DNA from: Rhipicephalus microplus
Taxonomy: Eukaryota > Arthropoda > Arachnida > Ixodida > Ixodidae
Assembly: GCF_043290135.1 (NCBI RefSeq)
Contig: NC_134704.1
Span: forward strand, 13,026,001-13,090,000
Reading direction: 5' to 3'
Length of the DNA stretch: 64,000 nt
Notes under the pieces: model-generated
The model's input: only the letters and a program-made list of their open reading frames with translations
Told to the model about the DNA's origin: nothing
Database searches by the model: none
Shown: positions 50,901-53,424 of the stretch, in pieces
Layout of the letters: every line of letters begins with the position of its first letter
Position numbering within the stretch: position 1 is the stretch's first letter
Program-made: the position numbers and the translations under genes

Positions 50901-53424
50901 TGTTACATACTACAATGGCTACGAGAGACAAACAGGTGCCTCTATAAAGAGCTTCGCCCCTAAAAATCAAAGCAGTGTTGTATTAGTAATGGATAATGAA
51001 TAAATTAATATCTTGGTGTGCGTGCGTGTGCGTGTTAACCATCATAACACAGACTATGATCAGAATTTGGGGGTCATGACCCCTTTAGCATTTTCCTTTA
51101 GTGTTCCATTAAATGCAAAGAAGCCCCTCCAAAAGCTGACAGGCAATGGAAAGTATTTGCAAGCAACCTGGCAAAGCCAACTTGCTAATGTCTACCCACG
51201 AGCAGAACTGGTGATCCTTGGTTAAATAAAGCCTCATCATGCGTTGTGTACTTACGTTCTACAGCCCTGCCCACTTGGGCTAGGAATGATCGGGCGCCGT
51301 CCGTGGCTGGAAGCTCAAGCAGCAGTTTCCGACGCTTGTGGGCCACTTTCACATACATGTCAGCTCCGGCTGCACATAAAATCAGTCTCTCAGCGAGCCT
51401 GCTCCCATAAAAACAAAGTGCATTTCATCTGTGCAACAAAAAACAGACAAATGCTCTCAGTATAGCTTTGATGAGGACAAGTACACCAGTGACTTCAACA
51501 TGGTGTGGAAAGCTTCACCGTGATGAAAGCACAAGCAGAGGAACAAACGACCACTTTTTCATTAACCACAACATTTCAAGCAGCACCGCCACCAGCTTTT
51601 CTTTTTCATTTAGTTAACTAATGGTCTTCCTTCCACATTTACACAAGCCATCCAGAAGCACAACATACAGATATTTAAATAATAATGCATAACGTAAACA
51701 CTCAAGTTGACATATCTCAACACCCAAAATCTCATCCATGGAGCAATAGTGGAAACCATTAAATTTTCTCCTTTGACATTCAGTGATTTTCAAACCTCTC
51801 GATCTTTGCGCTAAGAAAGACGAACACATCCGAGAAGACAGGACAGGTGCTTCCTCATGTGTTCCCTGATGTGTTTGTCTTTCTTAGTGCAAAAATCAAT
51901 GTGTTATGTACTCACCAACACACCCAACAACAAGTTCTTAAGTGAACTTAATCTTTACACATACGCAGCTAACAACAAAGGTTAGTTGCACCAGGAAAAT
52001 ATCATGACTGCTATGCTTACCTTTTCCATGTGAACAAGAGGTGTCTGAAATAAAACAAAGCAGTAAAAATTTAAATTAACATTTCTAGCGCACACCAAAA
52101 TTCAAGCTTTGTTCACTGAGAAAAACCCCTCCTTAGGAAGTGCTGTGCAGTGGCCTTTTCTACGAATGAACATACCTGTGAGTGGAATATAGGCATTCTC
52201 TGGTGAAACGATCCATTGATTTATGCTCTGACCATATCTTCAAATATTTTTAATAACTTCAACTTAGCATAATGGCACATGCAGTACTTCTCATTGTGAT
52301 TTGGCAAAAGTTACCACAGTTCAGAGTAGCCGCTGAGTGGTGCCAGCAACTGCTCTGAATGGGGGTAGGGTGCCACTGTCTTGCCCTGCTCATGTCCGTG
52401 TGTTGCAGATGACTTTTTAGGTAAGTTTAGATATATTACTTTTATGCAATCTATATTCAGAATCAATACTACTGTTGTGGCTGCCCATAGTGTTTTCCTG
52501 AAATGCTACGCCTACACAATCAGCCACAAGCTTCTGACATGAAGTATTGTTTCGTTAAAAAGCAAAAAAGCAGAAGTAAAGTTCAACTAATGAAAAATAG
52601 CATAGCATATGTTTAGAATAGCAGAAAGCAGAGTTAGTTGGAAGGTATTCATTAAAAAAAGGGCATGCAAACACAAACACAAGATCAAAGACAAGACAAC
52701 ACAAACACCCACCACCTTTATGTTTGCTTCTTTCTTGTGTCTGTTTGCATGCCCAGTCTTTTAGCATAAAATATGTGCTTTGTGAAAAAAAAAAAAAAAA
52801 GGCAAGCGTTACGAGTTGCTTAACATAAGAATAAACGATCGACTCGGGGATGCAGCTCTTCTTTTTGATGGCAACGAATACATAAACGGCATCAAGCATG
52901 ACAGCCTCACTATTGCTCAGTTTTGTGTGGTCTGCGTCTGAAGGTTGGTTGCAGGTGTGTAGCGATGAACGCACCGATTTCGCACTTGAAATCTTGGTCG
53001 ATGGGGAAGGCGTGCTCTGCCATGTAAGTCACATCGGGTGCACGCCCTGTCGATCCCACGCCTAAGCGAGGACACACGAGCAGCCTGAAAGCAAAACCGA
53101 TCCCGCAGACCAATGTTTCGTGACGCTGCAAAGCGTGTCAAACCCAAACACTGCCTTAATCGAATCGGCAGCGTGTGGCACGCACTCACCCATGCGCCGT
53201 GTCCGAATGCTGCACCAGCAGCAACAATCGACCGGTCTTCACCCATTCTTGAACGAGCCCCGCCTCCAGCCACTGGCAAATTGGCGGTCGTCAAGCGATC
53301 ATTCACTGTCGCAACAGAAGTGACCTTGCGCGGGAAATCGAATTCCCCAAAAAAAGGATACGGCCACGCAGGAGTCTCCCGGAGCAAGTGTGTCTTTCAC
53401 GGCGGCCGGACACTGCGCACTCAT
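11004..53424 (-). CDS. OCRL: OCRL/INPP5B-type inositol polyphosphate 5-phosphatase (complete, 20 coding exons)
   Basis: The 20 exons listed separately join without frame loss into 856 residues. The enzyme removes the 5-phosphate from PI(4,5)P2 and related lipids on Golgi, endosome and plasma membranes, and in animals supports endocytic recycling through Rab binding. Order: PH domain (about 1-131), 5-phosphatase (about 204-510), ASH domain (about 520-660), RhoGAP-like domain (about 670-856). Catalytic motifs are present: WNVNGQ, FQELDLS, GNKGAV (317-322), WLGDLNY (379-385), PAWCDRI (455-461), SDHKP (482-486). The RhoGAP-like domain lacks the usual catalytic arginine context, as in this family. 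There is no C-terminal CaaX box (vertebrate INPP5B has one), and no LIDLE-type clathrin box was noticed, so it fits the single invertebrate ortholog of the OCRL/INPP5B pair. Introns 1, 14 and 17 look U12-type; intron 13 is GC-AG. Confidence 0.95.
11153..11655 (-). other. OCRL: OCRL intron 19
   Basis: 503 bases, GT-AG. No repeat or gene recognised. Confidence 0.6.
11656..11770 (-). CDS. OCRL: OCRL exon 19 (residues 770-807), RhoGAP-like domain
   Basis: Encodes [20 protein letters not shown], the counterpart of LP..HKNVFHYLMAFLRELL. Acceptor ctgtgcag, donor TGG|GTAGGT. Confidence 0.94.
11771..12937 (-). other. OCRL: OCRL intron 18 with SINE-head remnant
   Basis: 1.2 kb. A degraded tRNA-like SINE head on the minus strand lies at 12231-12292 (gccgcagccgggaatcaaac... 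and a box-A-like end). Nothing else recognised. Confidence 0.5.
12938..13065 (-). CDS. OCRL: OCRL exon 18 (residues 728-769), RhoGAP-like domain
   Basis: Encodes [20 protein letters not shown], the conserved SVAEALL.FLE.LPEP block, and CLDCSNN..SKQ. Donor CAA|GTAGGT. Confidence 0.95.
13066..13186 (-). other. OCRL: OCRL intron 17, probable U12-type GT-AG
   Basis: 121 bases. The donor GTATCCTTA has eight of nine U12 positions. CATTCCTTAGC about 18 bases before the cctcag acceptor resembles the U12 branch site. The join gives [16 protein letters not shown], matching the family. Confidence 0.7.
13187..13271 (-). CDS. OCRL: OCRL exon 17 (residues 699-726), RhoGAP-like domain
   Basis: Encodes [21 protein letters not shown], the segment where active RhoGAPs carry the arginine finger, replaced here as in other OCRL proteins. 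Ends TTGC|GTATCCTTA. Confidence 0.93.
13272..14788 (-). other. OCRL: OCRL intron 16
   Basis: 1.5 kb of A/T-rich DNA. No recognisable element. Confidence 0.5.
14789..14890 (-). CDS. OCRL: OCRL exon 16 (residues 665-698), start of RhoGAP-like domain
   Basis: Encodes [20 protein letters not shown], matching the conserved IPKELW.(M/L)VD start of the OCRL RhoGAP-like domain. Acceptor ttttgcag, donor CAG|GTGAGC. Confidence 0.94.
15047..15449 (+). mobile_element. LINE 3'-end-like fragment (CR1/L2 type), antisense to OCRL
   Basis: T-rich 3' UTR-like DNA ending in tcccctatgggaatcacagt and then an A-rich tail with repeated aaataaa. It resembles the 3' tails of CR1/L2-type LINEs in arthropods. No reverse transcriptase sequence is left, so the assignment is tentative. 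Confidence 0.4.
15474..15581 (-). CDS. OCRL: OCRL exon 15 (residues 629-664), end of ASH domain
   Basis: Starts GTGACTGTGTCC ([13 protein letters not shown]). The donor is AAG|GTGGTC; an alternative three bases further (GTG|GTCAGT) would add one valine. Confidence 0.9.
15681..15720 (-). repeat. SINE tail fragment
   Basis: Short match to the tail of the SINE at 1636-1876 (attgatatgtgggg, acgtccca). Too short to date. Confidence 0.45.
15783..16375. mobile_element. hAT-type MITE copy D (diverged)
   Basis: Interior homologous to 34549-35153, for example aaattgaaacaaggcatgtg and the cagtgaaaccacct block. The right end acacgccta is degraded. The flanks ctttcaag and cactcaag could be an eroded 8-bp duplication. 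Confidence 0.6.
16520..16984 (+). mobile_element. LINE 3'-end-like fragment with (ATT)n tail
   Basis: Contains a short hairpin (aagctggcatcacgccagctt), then tctcttgcatcatgtatc and aaataaagtc, and ends in a (ATT)n microsatellite at 16947-16984. A hairpin followed by a microsatellite tail is typical of L2/CR1-type LINE 3' ends. No coding remnant. Confidence 0.45.
17176..17300 (-). CDS. OCRL: OCRL exon 14 (residues 588-628), ASH domain
   Basis: Encodes [18 protein letters not shown] and [14 protein letters not shown]. It ends at TTT directly before ATATCCTTT. Confidence 0.93.
17301..18251 (-). other. OCRL: OCRL intron 13, GC-AG
   Basis: Runs from AAGCCAG|GCATGA to cctcaacag|GGGAG. No GT dinucleotide in exon 13 leaves the single overhanging base that exon 14 requires. 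The joined PGE-containing strand fits the ASH-domain pattern. Confidence 0.75.
18252..18348 (-). CDS. OCRL: OCRL exon 13 (residues 555-586), ASH domain
   Basis: Encodes [12 protein letters not shown] and [17 protein letters not shown]. It must end at CCAG before GCATGA (a GC donor) to join exon 14 as [12 protein letters not shown]. Confidence 0.88.
18418..18486 (-). CDS. OCRL: OCRL exon 12 (residues 532-554), ASH domain
   Basis: Encodes [20 protein letters not shown] then TGQ, the first ASH strands. Exactly 23 codons. The next intron (18349-18417) is only 69 bases. Confidence 0.92.
18825..19025 (-). CDS. OCRL: OCRL exon 11 (residues 465-531), end of 5-phosphatase
   Basis: Contains [11 protein letters not shown], the last catalytic motif (His of SDHKP), then the helix linking to the ASH domain. 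Acceptor cgtttcag, donor GAG|GTATGC. Confidence 0.95.
19026..20213 (-). other. OCRL: OCRL intron 10, 5'-most non-gypsy part
   Basis: Apart from the MITE-like element 19670-20124, nothing recognised. The whole intron runs 19026-31308. Confidence 0.5.
19670..20124. mobile_element. MITE-like element, CAGTGGTGTAAGTCC ends
   Basis: Left end caggggcataaatcc (19670) pairs with right end ggacttacaccactg (to 20124). The interior has C and G runs. Lies in OCRL intron 10 beside the gypsy element. Confidence 0.45.
20214..20317 (-). repeat. 3' LTR of gypsy element
   Basis: 104 bp, TGTCG...GTGGCA on the plus strand (TG...CA ends on both strands). Lacks a 21-bp segment present in the other LTR. Confidence 0.8.
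20318..20336 (-). other. polypurine tract of gypsy element
   Basis: CTTGGGAGAGGGGGTAA lies directly upstream of the 3' LTR on the minus strand. Confidence 0.6.
20520..23501 (-). CDS. pol: gypsy Pol: reverse transcriptase, RNase H, integrase
   Basis: An uninterrupted frame of about 990 codons. Reverse transcriptase has [17 protein letters not shown] and the catalytic YLDD (in [10 protein letters not shown]). RNase H has TDAS and the HTDADCLSR end. Integrase has the H..H..C..C zinc finger ([12 protein letters not shown]), the DYLTRY and TDRG aspartates, and the NKTIADMLS block. A C-terminal HVSRLKPY segment follows. Pol has lost its frame with the upstream protease through an indel near 23485, so the start here is not native. 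Confidence 0.92.
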   Translation of the reverse strand: MQRPICLLISRQICVARGIIQPSNRHVHLLVTNFSDEYRHLTRHTAIAYCEELADADGSPTLALFSSNGHPDEAFASTLDVNERLPSSQRESLLRLLGSFQDLLAATSKVKQTPLAQHRIITEPTERPIRQHAYRVSQKEQDAIRDQVQQMLQDEVIQPSTSPWASPVVLVKKKDGTLRFCIDYRKLNKVTKKDVYPLLRIDDSLDRIRNAKYFSSMDLRSGYWQIAVDERDREKTAFVTPDGLYEFQVLPCGLCSAPATFQRMMDTVLTGLKWQSCLVYLDDVVVFAYTFEQHVQCLHAVLQAIRTAGLSLKPEKCHFGYEELKFLGHVVSHAGIRPDPEKTRAVAAFPVPINKRDLRRFLGLCAYYRRFVKNSSKIAEPLNKLTKDGVSFVWGPDQCHAFDTLRNLLQAPPVLGHFDESADTELHTDASNVGLGAVLVQWHNGVERVIAYASRTLSPAEKNYSVTEKECLAVVWAITKFRPYLYGRPFRVVSDHHSLCWLANLKDPSGRLARWSLQLQDLDVTFVHKSGRKHTDADCLSRAPVENANTDLEDNDTFLSAVSATRLAEQQRHDSELIPLIDYLEGRNSHPPQSFARSLSSFCFRNGVLYKKNFHPTQAMYLLVAPTMLRGDILRACHNEPSSGHLGYTRTLQRIQRSYYWPRLAKTVKHYVHTCRDCQRRKVPPLRPAGLLQPIGPPKAPFHQIGMDLMGSFPTSFSGNRWIVVATDYLTRYCETKALPKATAADVAQFFVNSIVLRHGAPGVVITDRGTAFTAEMLQEVLRLSGTEHRKTTAYHPQANVLTERLNKTIADMLSMYVDINHKNWDAILPYVTFAYNTAVQESTGFTPFRLVHGREVTTMLDAMLLPDNLGIYHTDATKFAQCAEEARQIARHRIQHHQTADARRYNLRHREVIFKPGDEVWVWTPIRQRGRSEKLLRRYFGPYKVVRRLSDVTYEVLLEGTSRRSHFTPRTEVVHVSRLKPYFSRCESPVSD
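23434..24093 (-). CDS. pro: gypsy protease region (frameshifted from RT)
   Basis: Carries the aspartic protease signature [12 protein letters not shown] and the ILGMDFL motif of retropepsins. It is entered from gag by a -1 shift at 24093-24099. At the downstream end it runs out of frame with reverse transcriptase, apparently by a two-base deletion near 23485. Confidence 0.85.
   Translation of the reverse strand, partial: LGTATSGGEVAARRTVKDPHSMQRPDEDHSGFAVFSDSRKIVSAEIAVFVDNHAVNALVDTGADYSVMSAALASELRKVTTPWQGPQLRTAGGHLVMPTGMCTARIRIRTSTFAGSFLVLHVCSRPVILGMDFLREYSAVIDLRELLVSFEDPFCAATDSTQFRKRALRVTDDSLTLPPRSSLFVKVELGQDMSDAVIAEANLSPYFTTNLCCPRNHSA
24062..24099 (-). promoter_or_regulatory. -1 ribosomal frameshift signal at gag/pol
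   Basis: On the minus strand: heptamer G GGA AAC (24099-24093), directly followed by the gag TAG. After an 8-base spacer comes a perfect 8-bp hairpin GCGACTTC/GAAGTCGC (24084-24062) with a 7-base loop. A -1 slip enters the protease frame. Confidence 0.75.
24090..24890 (-). pseudogene. gag: gypsy Gag remnant with CCHC zinc knuckle
   Basis: Only the C-terminal part of gag remains: [16 protein letters not shown], a frameshift near 24765, then [17 protein letters not shown], the zinc knuckle [14 protein letters not shown] and an arginine/serine-rich tail ending at TAG (24090). The capsid region is missing. Confidence 0.8.
24885..24904 (-). other. putative tRNA primer-binding site
   Basis: TGGTGGAGGTGCGGGG begins four bases inside the 5' LTR and could pair with a tRNA ending ...CCTCCACCA. 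The tRNA species is not identified. Confidence 0.5.
24909..25033 (-). repeat. 5' LTR of gypsy element
   Basis: 125 bp. Matches 20214-20317 apart from about four substitutions and the 21-bp indel. Unusually short for this superfamily. Confidence 0.8.
25577..26200 (-). pseudogene. Tigger-like transposase, DDE C-terminal fragment
   Basis: [16 protein letters not shown], then (W)[17 protein letters not shown], the typical W(M)T..LFEEW segment of Tigger DDE domains, then a degraded C-terminus with shifts and stops. Confidence 0.8.
26201..27375. mobile_element. hAT-type MITE copy A with 8-bp target duplication
   Basis: Element 26209-27367 with ends TAGGCTTGTGCGAATA and TTATTCGCACAAGCCTA, flanked by cctgtggc (26201-26208) and cctgcggc (27368-27375), an 8-bp duplication with one mismatch. 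It sits in the Tigger transposase exactly between ANAAG and EEKLPLL. It carries another MITE (26432-26995). Confidence 0.85.
26428..26999. mobile_element. MITE nested inside hAT-type MITE
   Basis: Ends AGGGGCACTGCAACACT (from 26432) and AGTATTGCAGGGCCCCT (to 26995) are inverted repeats. TTAT flanks both sides. A (GA)n run lies near 26733. Non-coding. Confidence 0.7.
27573..27830 (-). pseudogene. Tigger-like transposase, CENP-B HTH fragment
   Basis: [17 protein letters not shown] ... [11 protein letters not shown] matches the second (CENP-B/Tc5-type) DNA-binding domain. Its 5' side is cut by the LINE. Confidence 0.85.
27801..30431 (+). CDS. LINE ORF2 fragment: reverse transcriptase and RNase H
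   Basis: An open frame of 876 codons; the first 10 or so codons are antisense Tigger sequence. Reverse transcriptase motifs: [14 protein letters not shown] ([14 protein letters not shown]), [28 protein letters not shown] and catalytic YADDLTVW. RNase H: YVDAATDN, a conserved [11 protein letters not shown] and [12 protein letters not shown]. The C-terminus has a CPFC...HLLGTCPG zinc-knuckle-like end. RT plus RNase H suits the I/R1 group. The absence of stops over 2.6 kb suggests a young copy. Confidence 0.85.
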   Translation: MNPLPPSGVHRLDWCASLGPSSSTASIWRTFRSMELGARTPDPAASACLSSGCTPSQFAPEIVKAFFPAYNLAPPQFDCPCNLPPEVGVTPSPSDIEGMQAPYTMAELQAAIDQAKVRKAPGPDGISYEVFKNMDGPALQWLLDTLNAVWTTGGLPESWKHAEVVPIPKPGKHPNSLSNLRPIALTCTLCKLLERMLASRISWWLEKHAWYHPAQIGFRPHLGTEDGLDHLTSMVLVGRRSSSIRTLLAMDVHKAYDNVSHSAINHIMQWLQLPPRVCDFVESFLAHRTFCIRVGKERTGHFVMKRGVPQGSVLAPILFNIALLPLAWQLARIPDAFFLLYADDLTVWTLHPDLQRQQEALQSALDKASDWCARIGLTLSATKTAFMSITNRRGRRRLLQTPICLSLNGHTLTPVSTIRVLGVELDASGSANAWVRSARRKSANTLHLIRRISQKTGGACSRMARILVRSILQPRLVYQAQFQRLTLRDWDLLETANRDSMRAITCLPRMTPITTLQAEAQLNTIDEIVHQRRVARYLKSQAVPAAAALAHYYGSTLPQPDAPVAEVPPWLKAQASDNRPLTRLRQSTRQAAQEGIVTTTENSLAVYVDAATDNCVLHTSLVCPAQPEIQHICSYVTEAPFPSVLAELTAIRDGLTVMISKMDSLSHDKLLVYTDSTQAVRELRKVTSSIDIASDIHRLIHSCACPVRVLWTRRSAPAQVEADAACHPATVQHPLPLLRLSPKDSLLVHKETLRRSTRALIPPRGSDLPGGLTRREEVALRRIRVGAALTPAIRATWTSGAQPPPTTCPFCVAPATEATLDHLLGTCPGLHQARTRHLRGLHHHPGRPPDLTRWTHGPLHRQLLAFIQETKLFLFI
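27815..30496 (+). mobile_element. 5'-truncated I-clade-like LINE with poly(A) tail
   Basis: Plus-strand insertion inside the Tigger transposase. The 5' boundary lies somewhere near 27810-27830. The 3' end is AATAAA plus a run of about 35 A (30458-30496). It lacks the endonuclease but keeps an unbroken reverse transcriptase and RNase H frame. No clear target duplication. Confidence 0.85.
30508..30759 (-). pseudogene. Tigger-like transposase, N-terminal HTH fragment
   Basis: [27 protein letters not shown] matches the first helix-turn-helix of pogo/Tigger transposases. An in-frame stop follows KVLDGF, close to the LINE poly(A) junction. Confidence 0.8.
31309..31464 (-). CDS. OCRL: OCRL exon 10 (residues 413-464), [10 protein letters not shown]
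   Basis: A polar QQQQQ stretch, then [14 protein letters not shown] and [12 protein letters not shown], the substrate-binding and catalytic signature. Donor AAG|GTAGGC, phase 0. The intron that follows is 12.3 kb and full of transposons. Confidence 0.96.
31465..34345 (-). other. OCRL: OCRL intron 9
   Basis: 2.9 kb. Holds a degraded SINE at 32592-32770; otherwise no recognised feature. Confidence 0.5.
32592..32770 (-). repeat. degraded SINE copy
   Basis: Minus-strand match to the SINE body: gggctccgacaattttgacc, then ctttaacaggcacataaat, both diverged from 1680-1750. Confidence 0.6.
34346..34457 (-). CDS. OCRL: OCRL exon 9 (residues 376-412), WLGDLNYR
   Basis: Encodes the catalytic motif [10 protein letters not shown] (Asp and Asn in the active site) and ends at HDQ in phase 0. 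Donor CCAG|GTGTGC. Confidence 0.95.
34541..35161. mobile_element. hAT-type MITE copy B with exact 8-bp target duplication
   Basis: Element 34549-35153 (605 bp) with ends TAGGCTTGTGTGAATA and TATTCTCACAAGCCTA. Exact 8-bp duplications gcaaaaac at 34541-34548 and 35154-35161. This is the best-defined copy of the family. Confidence 0.9.
36141..36366 (+). repeat. tRNA-derived SINE, second family
   Basis: A tRNA-like head (A box TGGCTAAGTGG, B box GTTTGATTCC) is followed by a body with cggcggcaaaatccagccg and ccatataattgctatcg, a repeat body I recall from ticks. No cloverleaf acceptor stem forms, so it is not a tRNA gene. No target duplication seen. Confidence 0.65.
36400..36990. repeat. diverged tandem-like repeats
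   Basis: Related segments recur about every 150-200 bases: gttgcagcaaa (near 36515 and 36746), a gcaattgcag/gcgattgcag variant, and tgtatgtgcatgtat (near 36666 and 36877). The units are too diverged for exact borders. Confidence 0.4.
37191..37267. repeat. 39-bp tandem duplication
   Basis: Two almost identical 39-bp units of ttttacgatatttctctata..., starting at 37191 and 37230, about 190 bases from OCRL exon 8. Confidence 0.85.
37454..37763 (-). CDS. OCRL: OCRL exon 8 (residues 273-374), 5-phosphatase core
   Basis: The largest exon. It carries [28 protein letters not shown] and [17 protein letters not shown], all diagnostic of OCRL/INPP5B enzymes. Donor GA|GTAAGT. Confidence 0.96.
38821..39012 (+). 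repeat. diverged full-length SINE
   Basis: tRNA-like B box (gggatcgaatccc) then gtgtgcttagatttaggt and attaaagaac, and a degraded tail. Same family as 1636-1876. Confidence 0.7.
39255..40098. mobile_element. hAT-type MITE copy C
   Basis: Element 39267-40083 with ends TAGGATTGTGTGAAT and TTCGCACAAGCCTA and an interior homologous to copy B. A 12-bp direct repeat agatgagttttc lies at 39255-39266 and, after three extra bases, at 40087-40098. An extra segment (about 39500-39700) with gagac-rich ends looks like a further insertion. Confidence 0.75.
40130..40332 (-). CDS. OCRL: OCRL exon 7 (residues 205-271), start of 5-phosphatase
   Basis: Encodes [11 protein letters not shown] and [15 protein letters not shown], the first conserved blocks of the type II 5-phosphatase domain; the Glu of FQELD is a metal ligand in the family. 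Acceptor caatgcag, donor TCAG|GTAGGC. Confidence 0.95.
40724..40791. repeat. (AAT)n microsatellite
   Basis: About 22 uninterrupted trinucleotide units. Confidence 0.95.
41250..41310 (-). repeat. SINE head fragment
   Basis: Minus-strand tRNA-like head with GGCTTGATCCC as B box and CTAGTGGTTAC near the A box. Confidence 0.5.
41641..41990 (-). mobile_element. LINE C-terminal fragment (CR1/jockey-like)
   Basis: The minus-strand frame 41719-41928 encodes [20 protein letters not shown], the conserved end of many CR1/jockey reverse transcriptases (F..SFF.RTI..WN.LP). An A-rich tail lies at the low-coordinate end. A 16-18-bp minisatellite (ggttcatgtacta, four copies, 41888-41955) sits inside. Confidence 0.6.
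43507..43678. mobile_element. MITE with about 50-bp terminal inverted repeats
   Basis: The left arm has ttattgtaatgtaaatgtta (43526 on). The right arm (43635-43678) is its complement and ends catcccct. Interior about 70 bp, non-coding. Confidence 0.7.
44005..44221 (-). CDS. OCRL: OCRL exon 6 (residues 133-203), PH to phosphatase linker
   Basis: Contains FSWLSHY, the counterpart of FLWLSRY in INPP5B, then a low-conservation linker, then [11 protein letters not shown] leading into the phosphatase domain. Acceptor accttcag, donor AAG|GTACCT. Confidence 0.9.
44962..45993 (+). CDS. RTE ORF, apurinic/apyrimidinic-type endonuclease part
   Basis: Carries [35 protein letters not shown] and CSDHKMV, the ordered motifs of LINE endonucleases (Asn, Glu, Tyr, Asp/Asn, Asp/His residues). 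A frameshift near 45950 separates it from the reverse transcriptase frame. Confidence 0.85.
   Translation: MATLVQYLATTSHMHTSNNSRPSVPSSCEATDHGGGQICNAAEGAKNLWIRTGRHYNLNLATFNARTLSSEGSLAVLFEELEGVKWDIIGLGEVRRTDEAYTVLQNGHVLCYRGLTDRRELGVGFLIHRNIAGNIGEYYSINERVVGIVIKLNKRYKMKVVQAYAPTSSHNDASVESFHEDVESAMSKVKTKYTIVMGDFNAKVGKKQAGDQAVGDYGIGTRNARGELLVEFAERNNLRILNTFYRKRGNRKWTWRSPNGENKNEIDFIMSAHPGIVQDVEVVGKVRCSDHKMVRSRIRLDLRKERQKLIRKKPINELAGKYRNSESRFRTGTRLLVRRPTLA
45999..47519 (+). CDS. RTE ORF, reverse transcriptase part
   Basis: [66 protein letters not shown] and catalytic FGDD (usually FADD, an Ala to Gly change; both Asp kept). Ends by a second frameshift near 47505. Confidence 0.88.
   Translation: MNDNLTSIITECAVEVGGRVVRQDTGKLSQETKNLIKKRQIMKVSSTTDKIELAELSKLINRRKVSDVRRYNMERIEHALKNGGSVKAVKRKLEIGKNRMYALRDKEGKITTNMDRIVKIAEEFYRDLYSSRDDHDFNTIRTSNNPDDTPTVMIEKVRKALESMQRGKAAGEDQVTSDLLKDGGQIVLEKLATLFMRCLLTGRVPESWKNANITLIHKKGDDKDLKNYRPISLLSVVYKLFTKVIANRVKKTFEFNQPKEQAGFRTGYSTIDNIHNINQVIEKCSEYNQPLYIAFIDYEKAFNSVEISAVMQTLRNQGVDEVYINILEEIYRGSTATIVLHKESNRIPIKKGVRQGDTISPMLFTACLQEVFRGLEWAQLGIRVNEEYLSNLRFGDDIALLSNSGDELQLIIRELDKESRKVALKINLQKTKVMYNNLGREPCFEINYNALEVVKDYVYLGKVITTESNHEIEVTRRIRIEWSTFGKHSQIITGRLPLSLKSFKGI
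47452..47937 (+). CDS. RTE ORF, C-terminal part
   Basis: After the frameshift the frame continues with [16 protein letters not shown] and ends [13 protein letters not shown], the RTE C-terminus. Confidence 0.85.
   Translation: MASTLKLSQVDCHCPSRASKVYNSCILPVLSYGAETWRLTKRVQLKLRTTQQAMESKMVGVTLRDKKRAEWIREQTGVKDIIAEIRKKKWTWARHVARRQDNRWSLRVTNWIPREGKRFMGRQKVRWADEIKKFAGINWQQQAQDRVNWRNMGEAFVLQWT
47942..47978. repeat. (CTG)n(ATG)n tail microsatellite of the RTE
   Basis: Trinucleotide tail directly before the right target duplication. Confidence 0.9.
49110..49830. repeat. paired GAGT-rich repeat blocks
   Basis: Two blocks (49110-49330, 49705-49830) share gagtctgagtgagt-type repeats followed by gctgaa.aaaattttcg. 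They may be two arms or two copies of one dispersed element. Confidence 0.5.
50720..50966. mobile_element. inverted-repeat element with tick-type tail
   Basis: Arms tacatgccaatggctgctaa (50720) and ttagcagccatagacatgta (to 50817) are complementary with two mismatches. The following stretch to about 50966 ends aaagagcttcgcccctaa, a repeat tail I recall from ticks. Confidence 0.5.
51256..51369 (-). CDS. OCRL: OCRL exon 5 (residues 95-131), end of PH domain
   Basis: Encodes the final PH strands and C-terminal helix ([27 protein letters not shown]), which align with the INPP5B segment ending FLHEVARA. Donor GAAC|GTAAGT. Confidence 0.9.
51370..52974 (-). other. OCRL: OCRL introns 3 and 4 around the micro-exon
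   Basis: The micro-exon at 52021-52044 is the only coding piece seen. No transposons recognised. Confidence 0.5.
52021..52044 (-). CDS. OCRL: OCRL exon 4, 24-base micro-exon (residues 87-93)
   Basis: Flanked by a strong acceptor (ttttatttcag) and donor (gtaagc). It adds TSCSHGK between D86 and A94 and is the only exon here that fits the phases of exons 3 and 5. Confidence 0.75.
52975..53084 (-). CDS. OCRL: OCRL exon 3 (residues 50-85)
   Basis: Acceptor tttcag, donor G|GTGCGT. Encodes LLVCPRLG ... [11 protein letters not shown], the PH-domain part that aligns with the VPVSRDF-like strand of vertebrate INPP5B. Reading beyond the donor meets a stop. Confidence 0.85.
53190..53272 (-). CDS. OCRL: OCRL exon 2 (residues 22-49)
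   Basis: Encodes a PH-domain strand segment ending [15 protein letters not shown]. The donor is GG|GTGAGT. The frame is closed upstream by TGA, so the exon must start at the ccag acceptor. Confidence 0.85.
53273..53361 (-). other. OCRL: OCRL intron 1, probable U12-type GT-AG
   Basis: 89 bases. Donor GTATCCTTT matches the U12 5' splice site exactly. TCGCTTGAC, with its branch A about 18 bases before the acceptor, resembles the U12 branch site TTCCTTRAC at 7 of 9 positions. There is almost no polypyrimidine tract next to the acceptor (ccaatttgccag), as expected for a U12 intron. Phase 0. Confidence 0.65.
53362..53424 (-). CDS. OCRL: OCRL exon 1 (residues 1-21), start codon
   Basis: ATG at 53424, with an in-frame TAA nine bases upstream. 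It encodes [20 protein letters not shown] plus A, matching the start of the OCRL/INPP5B PH domain (the LAEGEYCV-like segment). The donor GTATCCTTT is the U12 consensus. Confidence 0.8.

Larger units (their letters stand above)
47990..51255 (-). other. OCRL: OCRL intron 5, part 5' of the RTE insertion
   Basis: 3.3 kb. Holds GAGT-rich repeat blocks (49110-49330 and 49705-49830) and an inverted-repeat element (50720-50966). Otherwise unassigned. Confidence 0.45.

Noticed and set aside
52555..52974. A 139-codon minus-strand frame next to OCRL exon 3
   Set aside because: It first looked like a PH-domain part, but its phase does not fit either neighbour, while exons 3 and 4 fit exactly in other frames.
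52917..53387. A 156-codon minus-strand open frame at the OCRL start
   Set aside because: It runs through real splice sites in the wrong frame; the conserved PH sequence is read from spliced exons 1-3.
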